DNA from: Spirochaetota bacterium | Lineage (GTDB): Bacteria; Spirochaetota; UBA4802; UBA5368 | Assembly: GCA_004297825.1 (NCBI GenBank) | Contig: SCSX01000036.1 | Coordinates: forward strand, 236,680-300,679 | Length of the DNA: 64,000 nt | Reading direction: 5' to 3' | Shown here: positions 44,915-54,336 of the stretch, in pieces | Layout: every line of letters begins with the position of its first letter | How positions within the stretch are numbered: the stretch's first letter is position 1 | Made by a program: the position numbers and the translations under genes | Notes under the pieces: generated by a model | Seen by the model: the letters and a program-made list of their open reading frames with translations, nothing else | Told to the model about the DNA's origin: nothing | Database searches by the model: none

Positions 44915-45274
44915 TTACCCGTAAGAACGGATGGTTTCGTATACGAAGCCGGCAATGCCGCGATCGATGTCACGGCTCGCGTCCAGGAACGTCCGCGCGG
45001 TTCCGGCAGGTTCAAACGCGCCGTCGAGCGCGAGGATGGGCGTTTTCTTGGGCTCCCCGGGGACTTCACCGTCGTCGATGCGGTCGTGGGTGTATCCGCG
45101 CCCGCGGCGCCACGTCATCACGCGTTCGTATCCCTGCTTGTCATAGCACAGCTGGAAGCCGCTTATTTCATCGCGGTCGTCGTGCCACACGATGAGATCG
45201 AAGTACTCGTCGGAAAACCAGCGGCGCAATCCCTCTCCGGGGATTTGTCGTACCTCGCGTATCTCGAACAGCAT
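44915..45274 (-). CDS. small conserved-looking protein
   Basis: The 119-residue protein has no signal peptide. Its sequence MLFEIREVRQIPGEGLRRWF, then FDLIVWHDDRDEISGFQLCYDK and a later GIAGFVYETIRSYG, resembles small uncharacterised proteins with the motif GFQLCYDK that I associate with environmental bacteria. AGGGAGGGCGTGG precedes the ATG. A TATAAT box lies upstream. Confidence 0.7.
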   Translation of the reverse strand: MLFEIREVRQIPGEGLRRWFSDEYFDLIVWHDDRDEISGFQLCYDKQGYERVMTWRRGRGYTHDRIDDGEVPGEPKKTPILALDGAFEPAGTARTFLDASRDIDRGIAGFVYETIRSYG

Positions 45275-45343
45275 CCACGCCCTCCCTTGAATGAAGCAGT
45301 ATCGGCCCCCGCGATCCCTGGTGTGGCGATCGGCGCGTATGCT

Positions 45344-45361
45344 ATTATATGCGGTAACCGC
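45344..45361 (-). promoter_or_regulatory. -10 box and palindrome upstream of the 119-residue gene
   Basis: TATAAT on the minus strand (45349-45344), preceded by the near-palindrome GCGGTTACCGC (45361-45351). No good -35 box at standard spacing, so an activator may be needed. Confidence 0.4.
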
Positions 45362-45402
45362 GTGACAGGTGCAATCATATTTACGGGCGTGCTGATAATA
45401 TC

Positions 45403-45431
45403 TTGACTCCGCGCGTTTTCGGGGATAATGC
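45403..45431 (+). promoter_or_regulatory. sigma70-type promoter for the beta-propeller gene
   Basis: TTGACT (45403-45408), 17-base spacer, TAATGC (45426-45431), 43 bases before the ATG at 45475. Confidence 0.6.
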
Positions 45432-45474
45432 AGAGGTGGAGCGCGAGCGTAGCGCGATTGAAGGGAGCAGGATT

Positions 45475-46527
45475 ATGAAAAAGAAATGGCTTTGGGGAAC
45501 GCTCTTCGTACTCGCGGGAATCGGGATTTTCGCCGCGAAGATTTTCAGCGACGCGGGCGAATTCCGCGCGATCGAGCCGCACTGCGACTGCGAATGCGAG
45601 AATATCCCCGGTATTCGGGGCGCCGAGGACGTCACGGTTGACGCGCAGACGGGCACGGCATTCATCTCGGCGGACGACCGTTATGCGGCACTGAATGGCC
45701 CCGTCCCGCGCGGCGCGGTGTACGCCGCAAACCTGAACGCGCGCGCGCTGCGCCCCCGGGAGATCAGCGCCGGGTTCGACGGGGATTTCCATCCGCACGG
45801 GATCGGCCTCTTCCGGGAACCGGGGGGCGCCCTGCTCCTGTTCGTCGTCAACCATCGCGCCGACGGCCCCTTCGTCGAGATTTTCGAGTACCGGGCGGGC
45901 GCGCTCATTCATCGCGAATCGGTGGGCAACCCGCTCATGCACAGCCCCAACGACGTGCTCCCCGTGGGACCGCGCAAATTCTACGCCTCGAACGATCACG
46001 GCGCGCGCTCGGCGTTCGGCAGGACTGTGGAGGAATTTCTGCAGCGCGCGGCCTCGTATATCGTGTACTTCGACGGTACCAGGATGACCGTCGCCGCCCA
46101 GGGGCTCGCCCACGCCAACGGGATCGCGATGAGCCGGGACGGGAAGACCGTGTATGCGGCAGCCAGCGTGGGGCGCCGGATCGAGGTATACCGGCGCGAC
46201 GAGGCAAGCGGGGCGCTGAGCCTGGTCGATTCGATAGGACTGACCACGGGGCCCGACAACATCGAGCTGGACGAGACGGGCGCACTCTGGATCGCGGCCC
46301 ATCCAAGGTTGATCACCTTCCTGAGGCATGCGAATAATCCCGGGGTATTTTCCCCGTCCCAGGTCCTCCGGATCGAGTACGCGGCGGGTAAGGGGGCCGC
46401 GGTATCGGAGGTGTACATGGATGACGGAAAGGGAATTTCCGCGGCGAGCGTGGCCGCCCCGTTCGGGAACCGCTTCATCATGGGATGCGTGTTCGATGAC
46501 CACCTGCTTGTATGCACCCGGAAATGA
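45475..46527 (+). CDS. SMP-30/arylesterase (paraoxonase)-like beta-propeller protein
   Basis: The 350-residue protein has an N-terminal membrane anchor or signal (WLWGTLFVLAGIGIFAA), then repeated beta-propeller blades: GAEDVTVDAQTGTAFIS, HPHGIGLF, HSPNDVLPVGPRKFYASNDHG, LAHANGIAMSRDGKTVYAA, GPDNIELDETGALWIAAHP. These match the serum paraoxonase/arylesterase family, calcium-dependent lactonases or esterases. It would act outside the cytoplasm. The start at 45475 has GGGAGCAGGATT upstream. Confidence 0.88.
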   Translation: MKKKWLWGTLFVLAGIGIFAAKIFSDAGEFRAIEPHCDCECENIPGIRGAEDVTVDAQTGTAFISADDRYAALNGPVPRGAVYAANLNARALRPREISAGFDGDFHPHGIGLFREPGGALLLFVVNHRADGPFVEIFEYRAGALIHRESVGNPLMHSPNDVLPVGPRKFYASNDHGARSAFGRTVEEFLQRAASYIVYFDGTRMTVAAQGLAHANGIAMSRDGKTVYAAASVGRRIEVYRRDEASGALSLVDSIGLTTGPDNIELDETGALWIAAHPRLITFLRHANNPGVFSPSQVLRIEYAAGKGAAVSEVYMDDGKGISAASVAAPFGNRFIMGCVFDDHLLVCTRK

Positions 46528-46661
46528 GCGTCGTACGGGCGCGTGCGCGGAACGGCAGTCGATAGTGTCCCCTGGGAAAATTTGAATCGTAACGCGGACT
46601 TGCTAAATTTGTTCCATGGTTCGATCGAATCTCCGGGCCGCGATTGCGGATAAGAATCACT

Positions 46662-49600
46662 ATGAAGAATGCCGCCATCCTTATCGCGGATGATGATATC
46701 ATCCGGTATTCCGCCACGAAGCGCCTGCTCGAGGAGGCTGGTTTCGCCGTGATGCCGCGCGCGGCGTCGGCCGCGCTCGCGGTACGGCTGTCGCGGGAGA
46801 TGCATCCCAACCTTGTCCTGCTGGATATCGATATGCCGGGAGAATACGACGGGATCGAGGCGGCCCGCCTCATCCGCGAATCCGGCGTCGTCCCGGTGAT
46901 TTTGGTGACGGGGAGCGACCAGCGTTCGGACCTCGAGCGGGTCCGGAACGCCGTTCCCTATGGCTTCCTTGAGAAACCGGTGCGGAGGAACGAGCTTCTC
47001 GTATCCATCGATACGGCGCTTGCCCGGTACGCCATCGAGAGCCAGGTGCGCGAACGCGTAAAGGAGCTCAACTGCCTTCATCGTATAAGCGCGCTGGGCG
47101 AAAGGACGAGCGCCCGCATTCCCGACATACTGGAGGAGGCCGTCGCCCTGCTTCCGCCCGCAATGCAATACCCTGAAATAGCCGCCGCACGCATCTGCTA
47201 TGGGCGCGCGCGCGCCGTGACCGCCGGGTTCAGGGAAACGCCCTGGATGCTTTCATCGAATATCATCGTTTCGGGCACCGGGGAAGGCCTCGTGGAGATC
47301 GCATACCTAGAAGAGAGGGGCGACCCGGGGGCGGAACAGTTCCTGCCCGAGGAGCATGCCCTGGTCGCGGACGTTGCGGCGAGGCTCGGTGCCATGATCG
47401 AGAACAGGGTCGCGGAAGAGAAATACCGGCAGGCGAGCGCTGCGATCGACGCGGCTACGAACGCGATCGCGTTCGTGGACCTGGACCGGAGGATCACGTA
47501 TGCGAATCCTTCATGGCTCACGATGCATGGTTTGTCGAGTCTCGACGAGGCCGCGCGCGAATACGGGCCGTCTTTTTTTATGAAGCCGGAGAGCGCGGAG
47601 CCGATATTCGAGGCCCTGATGCGCGGGGATCAGGGCTGGGAAGGCGAAATGGAAGGGATACGCCGCGATGGAACGCGGTTCAACATGTACCTCTCCGCGA
47701 GCCTTGTGCGCGACGACCGCGGCGAGCCGTCATACATCATGGGCTCCGCGACCGATATTACGGGTCGGAAACGAATGGAACAGGCGCTCAGGCGGAACGA
47801 GCGTCTCCTCAATTCCATTTTCGATATCTCCTCGGAGGGCATGCGGATCGTGGACCCAAAAGGGATCATTATCAAGGTCAACCGCAGGTACGCCGAGTTG
47901 AACGGCCTTGAGCCTTCCGCGATCGAGGGACGCGTATGCTCCGAGTTTCTCAAAACCCCTTTCTGCGATACGGAGTCGTGCCCCCGGCAGCAGGCGCTAT
48001 CGGGAGCCATGATTCCGGACAGCCTCGTGGAGACCAGGATGCCGGACGGGGGGAATGCCCATTTCATTTTCCATTCCCAGCCGATCGTCGATTTCGACGG
48101 GGACCCGATCGGGCTTCTTGAAAGCTTTCGGGACATTACCGCGCTCAAGCGCGCCGAGCAGAACCTGAGGGAAAGCGAGGCCAAGCTCAGCATCATCATC
48201 GAAAATTCCTCCGTGGGAGTGGCGCTCACGGGAAACGACGGACGGATAATCTTCTCCAATGGAGCCTTCTCGAAGCTCCTGGGCTATGGGCGCGGGGAGC
48301 TTGTGGGCATGCATTTCAAGGAGTATACCCACGAGGACGACTGCCCGCGGGAGTACGAGTTTTTCCAGGAAATCCACCTGGGGATGCGCGATTCCTACGT
48401 CATGGAAAAGCGCACCAGGAAAAAGGACGGCTCCGGCTCCTGGGTGCGCGTCAACGTTTCCTGCGCGCGCAATGAAGACAAAAAGGTGGAGTATTTCATC
48501 AGTATCGTCGAGGACATTTCCGCGCGCCGTGCCATGGAGAAGGCGCTGGTAGACAGCGAACAACGCTTTCACCAGATCGCGAACGCGACCTTTGAGGGCA
48601 TCATCATTCTCGAAAAGGGAAGGATTCTCGACGTCAATGCAGAGGTATGCAGGTTCGTCGGGCGCGAGCGCGACGAGCTCATCGACATGAACTGGATGGA
48701 TCTCGTACTTCCCGAATTTCACGAGGAGTTGCTCGGCATCGTCAAGAACAACGAAATATCCAGGCTTGAAATAAAAATAAGACGAAAAGACGGTTCGATC
48801 ATGGACGCCGAGATACTTGGAAGGCCGTTCAAGTTCGGGGATATTGAGGCGCGATCTGTCGCGGTTCGGGACATTTCGGCCCGAAAAGGGGTTGAGGACG
48901 AACTGCGCCGGGCGAAAGAGGCCGCCGATGCGGCAAACCGCGCGAAGAGCGAATTTCTCGCGAACATGAGCCACGAGCTCCGTACCCCGTTGAACGCGAT
49001 ACTCGGTTTCAGCCAGCTCCTGGAAATGCAGGGCTCCGGTGCGTTGAACGATAAGCAGATGGAATCCATCCGCTTCATCCGGGACGGCGGGCGCCATCTC
49101 CTGGAAATGGTGAACGATGTGCTCGACCTCACGAAGATCGAGGCCGGCAAGGTGGAGATACTGAAGAAACCATTCAACATAGGGCTCATGCTGTCCCGCT
49201 CGCCTTCCGCGGTCAAGGCGCTCGCGGACCGGAAGAATATCACCCTGGTGGTGGAGGTGGAGCCCGGCCTGGGCCGCCTGGACGGGGACGAGGTGCGTAT
49301 CAAACAGGTCATTTACAACCTGCTTTCGAACGCGATCAAGTTCACGGATTATGGCAGGCGCGTGGGCGTGAATGCGCATGCGGACGGGGACTGGCTTGAG
49401 ATCGGGGTATGGGACGATGGCATCGGCATCCCGTCCCGGAGCCTGGAAATGATTTTCAATCCGTTCGAACAGGTGAAAGACGCCGCGCGCCGCTTCGGCG
49501 GGGGAACGGGTCTGGGCCTTGCCATCTCGCGGCGGCTGGCCGAGCTGCACGGCGGAACCCTTACGGTGAAAAGCGAAATCGGGACCGGCAGCACGTTCAT

Positions 49601-50063
49601 CGTGCGCCTCCCGGGAAGGCTGGCGCCCGTCGAAATTGACGATGAGAAGCCCGGGGAGATCGCGGAGGAATCGCCCGCGCCCGCCGGCCCGTTGAGAATC
49701 CTCGTGGTCGAGGACAACGCCGCCAGCATGAAGGTCATGAAAAGCGCAATTGAGGGCTTTGGATGGGAAATGGACGGCGCCACCAGCGGCGAAGAGGCGA
49801 TACGCCTGGCCGGGGTGGTCAATTACGATGTCGTTCTCATGGATATCCAACTGCCGGGGATTGACGGCATCACGGCGGCCGGAAGGATCAGGACCCTGTA
49901 CGGGCCTACGGTCCCGATAATCGCGCTCACTGCGTACGCGATGAAGGGAGACAGGGAGAGATACCTGGAAAACGGATTCTGCGATTATTGTTCCAAACCG
50001 GTGAACCTACAGGACCTGCACCGGGTCATCGTCACATGGTCCGGAAAACGGGGCGCTTCATGA
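46662..50063 (+). CDS. hybrid sensor histidine kinase: REC, GAF-like, four PAS, HisKA, HATPase, REC
   Basis: The 1,133-residue protein has a receiver at 1-120 (Asp55), a GAF-like stretch (about 125-250), four PAS domains (about 255-755), HisKA with His771 in NMSHELRTPLNAILGFSQ, an ATPase domain and a C-terminal receiver (Asp1061 in VVLMDIQLPGIDG). No membrane segment is evident, so it is cytoplasmic. Output would pass by phosphorelay; the next gene encodes a REC-Hpt protein. The ATG at 46662 is chosen; a TTG at 46644 is in frame. Signals sensed are unknown. Confidence 0.92.
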   Translation: MKNAAILIADDDIIRYSATKRLLEEAGFAVMPRAASAALAVRLSREMHPNLVLLDIDMPGEYDGIEAARLIRESGVVPVILVTGSDQRSDLERVRNAVPYGFLEKPVRRNELLVSIDTALARYAIESQVRERVKELNCLHRISALGERTSARIPDILEEAVALLPPAMQYPEIAAARICYGRARAVTAGFRETPWMLSSNIIVSGTGEGLVEIAYLEERGDPGAEQFLPEEHALVADVAARLGAMIENRVAEEKYRQASAAIDAATNAIAFVDLDRRITYANPSWLTMHGLSSLDEAAREYGPSFFMKPESAEPIFEALMRGDQGWEGEMEGIRRDGTRFNMYLSASLVRDDRGEPSYIMGSATDITGRKRMEQALRRNERLLNSIFDISSEGMRIVDPKGIIIKVNRRYAELNGLEPSAIEGRVCSEFLKTPFCDTESCPRQQALSGAMIPDSLVETRMPDGGNAHFIFHSQPIVDFDGDPIGLLESFRDITALKRAEQNLRESEAKLSIIIENSSVGVALTGNDGRIIFSNGAFSKLLGYGRGELVGMHFKEYTHEDDCPREYEFFQEIHLGMRDSYVMEKRTRKKDGSGSWVRVNVSCARNEDKKVEYFISIVEDISARRAMEKALVDSEQRFHQIANATFEGIIILEKGRILDVNAEVCRFVGRERDELIDMNWMDLVLPEFHEELLGIVKNNEISRLEIKIRRKDGSIMDAEILGRPFKFGDIEARSVAVRDISARKGVEDELRRAKEAADAANRAKSEFLANMSHELRTPLNAILGFSQLLEMQGSGALNDKQMESIRFIRDGGRHLLEMVNDVLDLTKIEAGKVEILKKPFNIGLMLSRSPSAVKALADRKNITLVVEVEPGLGRLDGDEVRIKQVIYNLLSNAIKFTDYGRRVGVNAHADGDWLEIGVWDDGIGIPSRSLEMIFNPFEQVKDAARRFGGGTGLGLAISRRLAELHGGTLTVKSEIGTGSTFIVRLPGRLAPVEIDDEKPGEIAEESPAPAGPLRILVVEDNAASMKVMKSAIEGFGWEMDGATSGEEAIRLAGVVNYDVVLMDIQLPGIDGITAAGRIRTLYGPTVPIIALTAYAMKGDRERYLENGFCDYCSKPVNLQDLHRVIVTWSGKRGAS

Positions 50064-50070
50064 TACCCGG

Positions 50071-50081
50071 GGGGTCCGATA
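50071..50081 (+). repeat. GGGGTCCGATA element after the hybrid kinase stop
   Basis: GGGGTCCGATA begins 7 bases after the stop of the kinase gene, followed by CTGCGGTCGG. It is a half copy of the TATCGGACCCC element. Confidence 0.5.
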
Positions 50082-50090
50082 CTGCGGTCG

Positions 50091-50855
50091 GTGAGAGGTC
50101 GATCATTGGCTTTTACTAAAACGTGCAGGGGAATAAGGCTCATAGCGGCGGAAGACGACGGCGTGAGCGCATTCGCCCTCACCATGTATGCCGAAAGGAT
50201 CGGATGCGATCTCGTGATCGCGGACGACGGTCACAGCCTCCTGGCGCGCATGCGCGAAGAATCGTTCTCGCTCGTTCTCATGGATATCGAGATGCCGGGC
50301 ATGGGCGGGATCGAGACCGCGGCCCGCATCCGCGCCGGTGAAGGCGGGGCGGCCCACCGGGCGGTACCCATTATCGCGATGACAGGGCACTCGAAGAAGG
50401 AGTACTCCGACAGGCTGCGCGCGGGCGGAATGGACGGCTTCCTGGGAAAGCCGGTGGGTTTTGCCGAGTTCACGGACGTCATTGACCGTTATGCGAAACC
50501 AATTCGCGCGGACGGGCCGCCGCGCTCCAGGACGAAAGCCCTCGACCGCGTGAAAGGCAATGAAGCACACCTGCGCGGGCTCGAGCGCATTTACCGGGAG
50601 GACGCCCCGCGCCGCATGAAAGAGCTCGAAGAGGCGCTCCGTGCCGCCGATTGCGGGACGGTGCGGAAGGCCGCGCATTCCCTCAAGGGGGCGAGCCTCG
50701 TCATCGAGGCCCGGCGATGCGCGGACGCCGCCGCCCTGCTCGAGGAGGCCGCCGCCGCGGGGGACCTCGCGCGCTGCGGGGAACTGGCCCGCGTCCTCAG
50801 GGGCGAGCTCGATTCACTGCTCGCGGAGCTGGGTGGTCCGGGGGAAGGCGTGTAA
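50091..50855 (+). CDS. response regulator-Hpt phosphotransfer protein
   Basis: The 254-residue protein has a receiver (Asp65 in LVLMDIEMPGMGG, LGKPV) and a C-terminal Hpt domain (His196 in KAAHSLKGASLVIEA). It lacks a DNA-binding or enzyme output. Following 27 bases after a hybrid kinase with a terminal receiver, it probably carries the next step of the phosphorelay to an unidentified output regulator. A GTG at 50091 opens the frame; a TTG at 50106 is an alternative, and no strong ribosome site decides it. Confidence 0.88.
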   Translation: MRGRSLAFTKTCRGIRLIAAEDDGVSAFALTMYAERIGCDLVIADDGHSLLARMREESFSLVLMDIEMPGMGGIETAARIRAGEGGAAHRAVPIIAMTGHSKKEYSDRLRAGGMDGFLGKPVGFAEFTDVIDRYAKPIRADGPPRSRTKALDRVKGNEAHLRGLERIYREDAPRRMKELEEALRAADCGTVRKAAHSLKGASLVIEARRCADAAALLEEAAAAGDLARCGELARVLRGELDSLLAELGGPGEGV

Positions 50856-50948
50856 ACATCTGGGGCGTATGATCGCGTACGCCGCGCATCGGCGGGGAAT
50901 ACCCCGGCGGCCGGGTTCGACAGGATTTCCAGAAGGAGGGGCGCCATC

Positions 50949-53087
50949 ATGAAAACGGGACTGGAACACTCCACGAAGAAAAAAATTTCCGAGGGCAAAT
51001 ACTACCCCCTCGGGGCGACCCCGGGCGCGGGCGGGGTCAATTTCGCATTGTATTCAAAGCACGCCCGGGAGGTCTTCCTGTGCCTGTATGAACAAGGCCG
51101 CACCGAGCCGACAGACGTTATCGGGCTCGCGCAGCGGACGCGTGATATATGGCACTGTTTCGTGCACGGAATCGGGCCCGGCCACCTGTACGCATACCGG
51201 GTCAGGGGCGATTTCGATCCCGCGCACGGGCACCGCTTCAACGAGCATAAGCTCCTGCTCGACCCATACGCCAGGGCGTTCGCCGGAAAGGTGCGCAACA
51301 CCGAAAACCTGCTCCTCGCCTACGACCAGAACGCGCCCGGGCGCGATATGAGCCGCGACGAACGGGACTCGGCCAGTGCGATGCCGCGGAGCGTGGTGGC
51401 GGACGACGCGTTCGACTGGCAGGGGGATGCGCGCCCCGACATCCCGCTCGGGGACCTGGTGATCTACGAGGTGCACGTGAAGGGATTCACGGCGCACCCC
51501 TCCTCCGGCGTGAGCCGCCCGGGAACGTACGCGGGATTCGTCGAGCGTATCGAACACCTGAAGCGCCTGGGAATCAACGCGGTGGAGCTGCTCCCGGTCC
51601 AGGAATTCTACGTGGAGGATTTTCTCCACGCGCGCGGCCTCGCCAATTACTGGGGATACAACACGATGGGATTCTTCGCGCCCGAATCGAGCTACGCGGC
51701 CGACCCCGCCCCGGGGGCGCCGGTGAGGGAGTTCAAGACGTTGGTGCGTGAGCTCCACCGCGCGGGGATCGAGGTGCTGCTCGACGTGGTCTATAATCAC
51801 ACCGCCGAGGGAAATGAACTGGGTCCCGTGATTTCGTTCAAGGGGATAGACAATGCGTCCTACTACGCGCTCACCGGCCCGGAAGAAGCGCCGGGACGCT
51901 ATTACATGAACTACACGGGCTGCGGGAACAGCCTCAACCTCGCGAGCGCGCCCGCGATCCGGCTCGTGATGGACTCGCTCCGGTACTGGGTGGAATGCAT
52001 GCACGTGGACGGGTTCCGGTTCGATCTCGCCTCCGTCCTGGGGCGCGGGCACGCCGGCTTTGAGCGCTCGGCGTCGTTCTTCGACGCGATCGCCCAGGAC
52101 CCCGTCCTGTCGCGGGTCAAGCTCATCGCCGAGCCGTGGGACCTGGGCACCTACCAGGCGGGAAATTTCCCCGTGGACTGGTCGGAGTGGAACGGGAGGT
52201 TCAGGGACGCCGCCCGCAGATTCGGCAAGGGCGATTCCGGCACGCTCTCCGAGATGGGATGGCGTATAACGGGTTCGGCCGACCTGTACGCCGACGACGG
52301 GAGGACCGCCTACAACAGCGTCAACTTCATCACCTGCCATGACGGCTTCACGCTGTGCGACCTCGTCTCCTACGGCCGCAAGCACAACGAGGCCAACCTC
52401 GAGGAAAACCGCGACGGGTCCGACGACAACAATTCCTGGAACTGCGGCTATGAGGGGCCCACGGCGGAGCCCTACATCAACGAGCTGCGGGCGCGCATGG
52501 CGAAGAATCACCTGTGCATCCTGCTTTTCTCGCTGGGGACGCCCATGCTGCTGGGGGGCGACGAGTTCATGCGCACGCAGCGGGGCAACAACAACGCGTA
52601 CTGCCAGGACAACGACCTGAGCTGGTTCGACTGGGGCCTCGCGGAAAAGAATGCGGGCATGATCGAGTTTTGCCGGAAGGCCATCGCCTTCCGGAGGCGC
52701 CATCGCGTGCTGCACGGCAGGAAATTCCTGCTGGGCCGCGACCTGGACGCGGACGGCGTGCCCGATATCACCTGGTTCGACGAGCGCCTGGGAACGCCGG
52801 ACTGGAACAACCCGGAAAACCGCACCCTCTGCTATCGCCTGGACTGCAACGACGCCGACCGGGACGGCGAAAACTACTTCCTGTTCTTCATTTTCAACGC
52901 CGATTTCAACGCACATGAAGTCATGCTCCCGCCACTCGACGGCCCATACCGGTGGCGCCGCGTCATCGATACCGCGCTCACGGCACCCGACGATATCGCG
53001 GAAGAGGAGGCGGCGGCTCCGCGGGCCGATACCGGCGTATATCCGGTGAAGCCGCGTTCGGTGGCGGTCATGATCGCGCGCGCATGA
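50949..53087 (+). CDS. glgX: glycogen debranching enzyme GlgX
   Basis: The 712-residue GH13 enzyme has the isoamylase N-terminal CBM48-like domain (GGVNFALYSKHAREVFLCLY), conserved regions DVVYNHTAEGN, GFRFDLAS (nucleophile Asp359) and LIAEPWDLG (acid Glu395), and the NFITCHDGFTLCDLVSYGRK segment typical of GlgX. It hydrolyses alpha-1,6 branches in phosphorylase-trimmed glycogen. The ATG at 50949 follows AGAAGGAGGGG. It complements the GH57 enzyme at 13815. A perfect hairpin spans its stop. Confidence 0.95.
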   Translation: MKTGLEHSTKKKISEGKYYPLGATPGAGGVNFALYSKHAREVFLCLYEQGRTEPTDVIGLAQRTRDIWHCFVHGIGPGHLYAYRVRGDFDPAHGHRFNEHKLLLDPYARAFAGKVRNTENLLLAYDQNAPGRDMSRDERDSASAMPRSVVADDAFDWQGDARPDIPLGDLVIYEVHVKGFTAHPSSGVSRPGTYAGFVERIEHLKRLGINAVELLPVQEFYVEDFLHARGLANYWGYNTMGFFAPESSYAADPAPGAPVREFKTLVRELHRAGIEVLLDVVYNHTAEGNELGPVISFKGIDNASYYALTGPEEAPGRYYMNYTGCGNSLNLASAPAIRLVMDSLRYWVECMHVDGFRFDLASVLGRGHAGFERSASFFDAIAQDPVLSRVKLIAEPWDLGTYQAGNFPVDWSEWNGRFRDAARRFGKGDSGTLSEMGWRITGSADLYADDGRTAYNSVNFITCHDGFTLCDLVSYGRKHNEANLEENRDGSDDNNSWNCGYEGPTAEPYINELRARMAKNHLCILLFSLGTPMLLGGDEFMRTQRGNNNAYCQDNDLSWFDWGLAEKNAGMIEFCRKAIAFRRRHRVLHGRKFLLGRDLDADGVPDITWFDERLGTPDWNNPENRTLCYRLDCNDADRDGENYFLFFIFNADFNAHEVMLPPLDGPYRWRRVIDTALTAPDDIAEEEAAAPRADTGVYPVKPRSVAVMIARA

Positions 53088-53116
53088 AGGCGCGGAAGCG
53101 TTTACGCGCCTTCATG
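53083..53116. terminator. 12-bp perfect hairpin spanning the glgX stop codon
   Basis: CATGAAGGCGCG (53083-53094) and CGCGCCTTCATG (53105-53116) are perfect inverted repeats around a 10-base loop. The TGA stop is inside the left arm. No T-tract follows, so it may be a terminator of weak type or a 3'-end protector. Confidence 0.6.
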
Positions 53117-53258
53117 GCCCCCGCGCCGTATTCTTGTTGACACGAGGGCCGTGCATCGCGTAGTGAATGACACACCGCACCGGGTGAGTCCCGGACGAAG
53201 GGCGGCATGCGCACACCGCCGCAGGCAGCCCGGCAGAACACAAAAAGGAAAATTCGCA

Positions 53259-54329
53259 ATGGAAGATAAGCTTATCGCGCTCGGGAAGCGCTGTGAAGAG
53301 ATCGAGCGCGCGCTCAGCACGCCGGAGGTGATTGGCGACAACAACAAGTTTCGCGCGCTCCAGAAGGAGCATTCGCAGATAAAGCCCGTCGTGGAAAAAT
53401 ACGCGGAGCTCACGCGCTTCCGCGCCGAGCTCGCCGACGCAGAGGAGATGCTCAAGACCGAGAAGGACGAGGGGATGCGCGAGATGCTGCGCTCCGAGGC
53501 CGCCGAACTCACGGCCCGGGTCGACGCCGCGCAGGAGGCCCTCACGGTCATGCTCCTGCCCAGGGACCCGAACGCCGGCAAAAACGTGATCATGGAGATA
53601 CGCGCCGGCACGGGGGGTGAGGAGGCGGCGCTGTTCGCTGCGGACCTGTTCCGCATGTACTCGCGCTACATCGACACCAAAAAATGGAAGTTCGAGCTCA
53701 TCGAGATGAGCGCCACGGGCATAGGCGGCTACAAGGAGGTCATCTTCTCCGTGGGCGGCCCCGACGCCTACGAAAGCCTCAAGTTCGAATCGGGCGTGCA
53801 CCGGGTCCAGCGCATCCCCGCCACCGAATCCGGCGGGCGCATCCACACCTCGGCCGTGACCGTCGCCGTCATGCCCGAGGCCGAGGAGAGCGAGGTGCAC
53901 ATCGAACAGAACGAACTCAGGATCGACGTGTACCGCTCTTCCGGCCACGGGGGCCAGTCCGTCAATACGACCGACTCCGCCGTGCGCATCACGCACATCC
54001 CCACGGGCATCGTCGTCACGTGCCAGGACGAGAAGTCGCAGCTCAAGAACAAGATCAAGGCCATGAAGGTCCTCCGCGCGCGCCTCTTCGAGATGATCGA
54101 GGGCGAGCGCCTGGATAAAGAGGCGAAGGCGAAGCGTTCCCAGGTGGGCTCGGGCGACCGGAGCGAGCGCATCCGCACCTACAATTTTCCCCAGTCGCGC
54201 GTGACCGACCACCGCATCGGCCTCACCCTCTACGCGCTCGAAAGCTTTCTCGAGGGCGAGATAAGCGGAATGGTGGAAGCGCTCAAAAAGTACGATATCG
54301 AACAGCGGCTGAAGTCCGCGACCTCCTGA
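53259..54329 (+). CDS. prfA: peptide chain release factor 1
   Basis: The 356-residue protein has the RF1 stop-codon tripeptide PAT (QRIPATESGGRIHTS) and the peptidyl-release motif GGQ at 231-233 (GHGGQSVNTTDSAVRITH). It terminates translation at UAA and UAG. The start at 53259 (MEDKLIALGKR) is supported by AAAAAGGAAAATTCGCA upstream and normal family length. The next gene, prmC, methylates the GGQ glutamine. Confidence 0.96.
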   Translation: MEDKLIALGKRCEEIERALSTPEVIGDNNKFRALQKEHSQIKPVVEKYAELTRFRAELADAEEMLKTEKDEGMREMLRSEAAELTARVDAAQEALTVMLLPRDPNAGKNVIMEIRAGTGGEEAALFAADLFRMYSRYIDTKKWKFELIEMSATGIGGYKEVIFSVGGPDAYESLKFESGVHRVQRIPATESGGRIHTSAVTVAVMPEAEESEVHIEQNELRIDVYRSSGHGGQSVNTTDSAVRITHIPTGIVVTCQDEKSQLKNKIKAMKVLRARLFEMIEGERLDKEAKAKRSQVGSGDRSERIRTYNFPQSRVTDHRIGLTLYALESFLEGEISGMVEALKKYDIEQRLKSATS

Positions 54330-54336
54330 CCACGGC

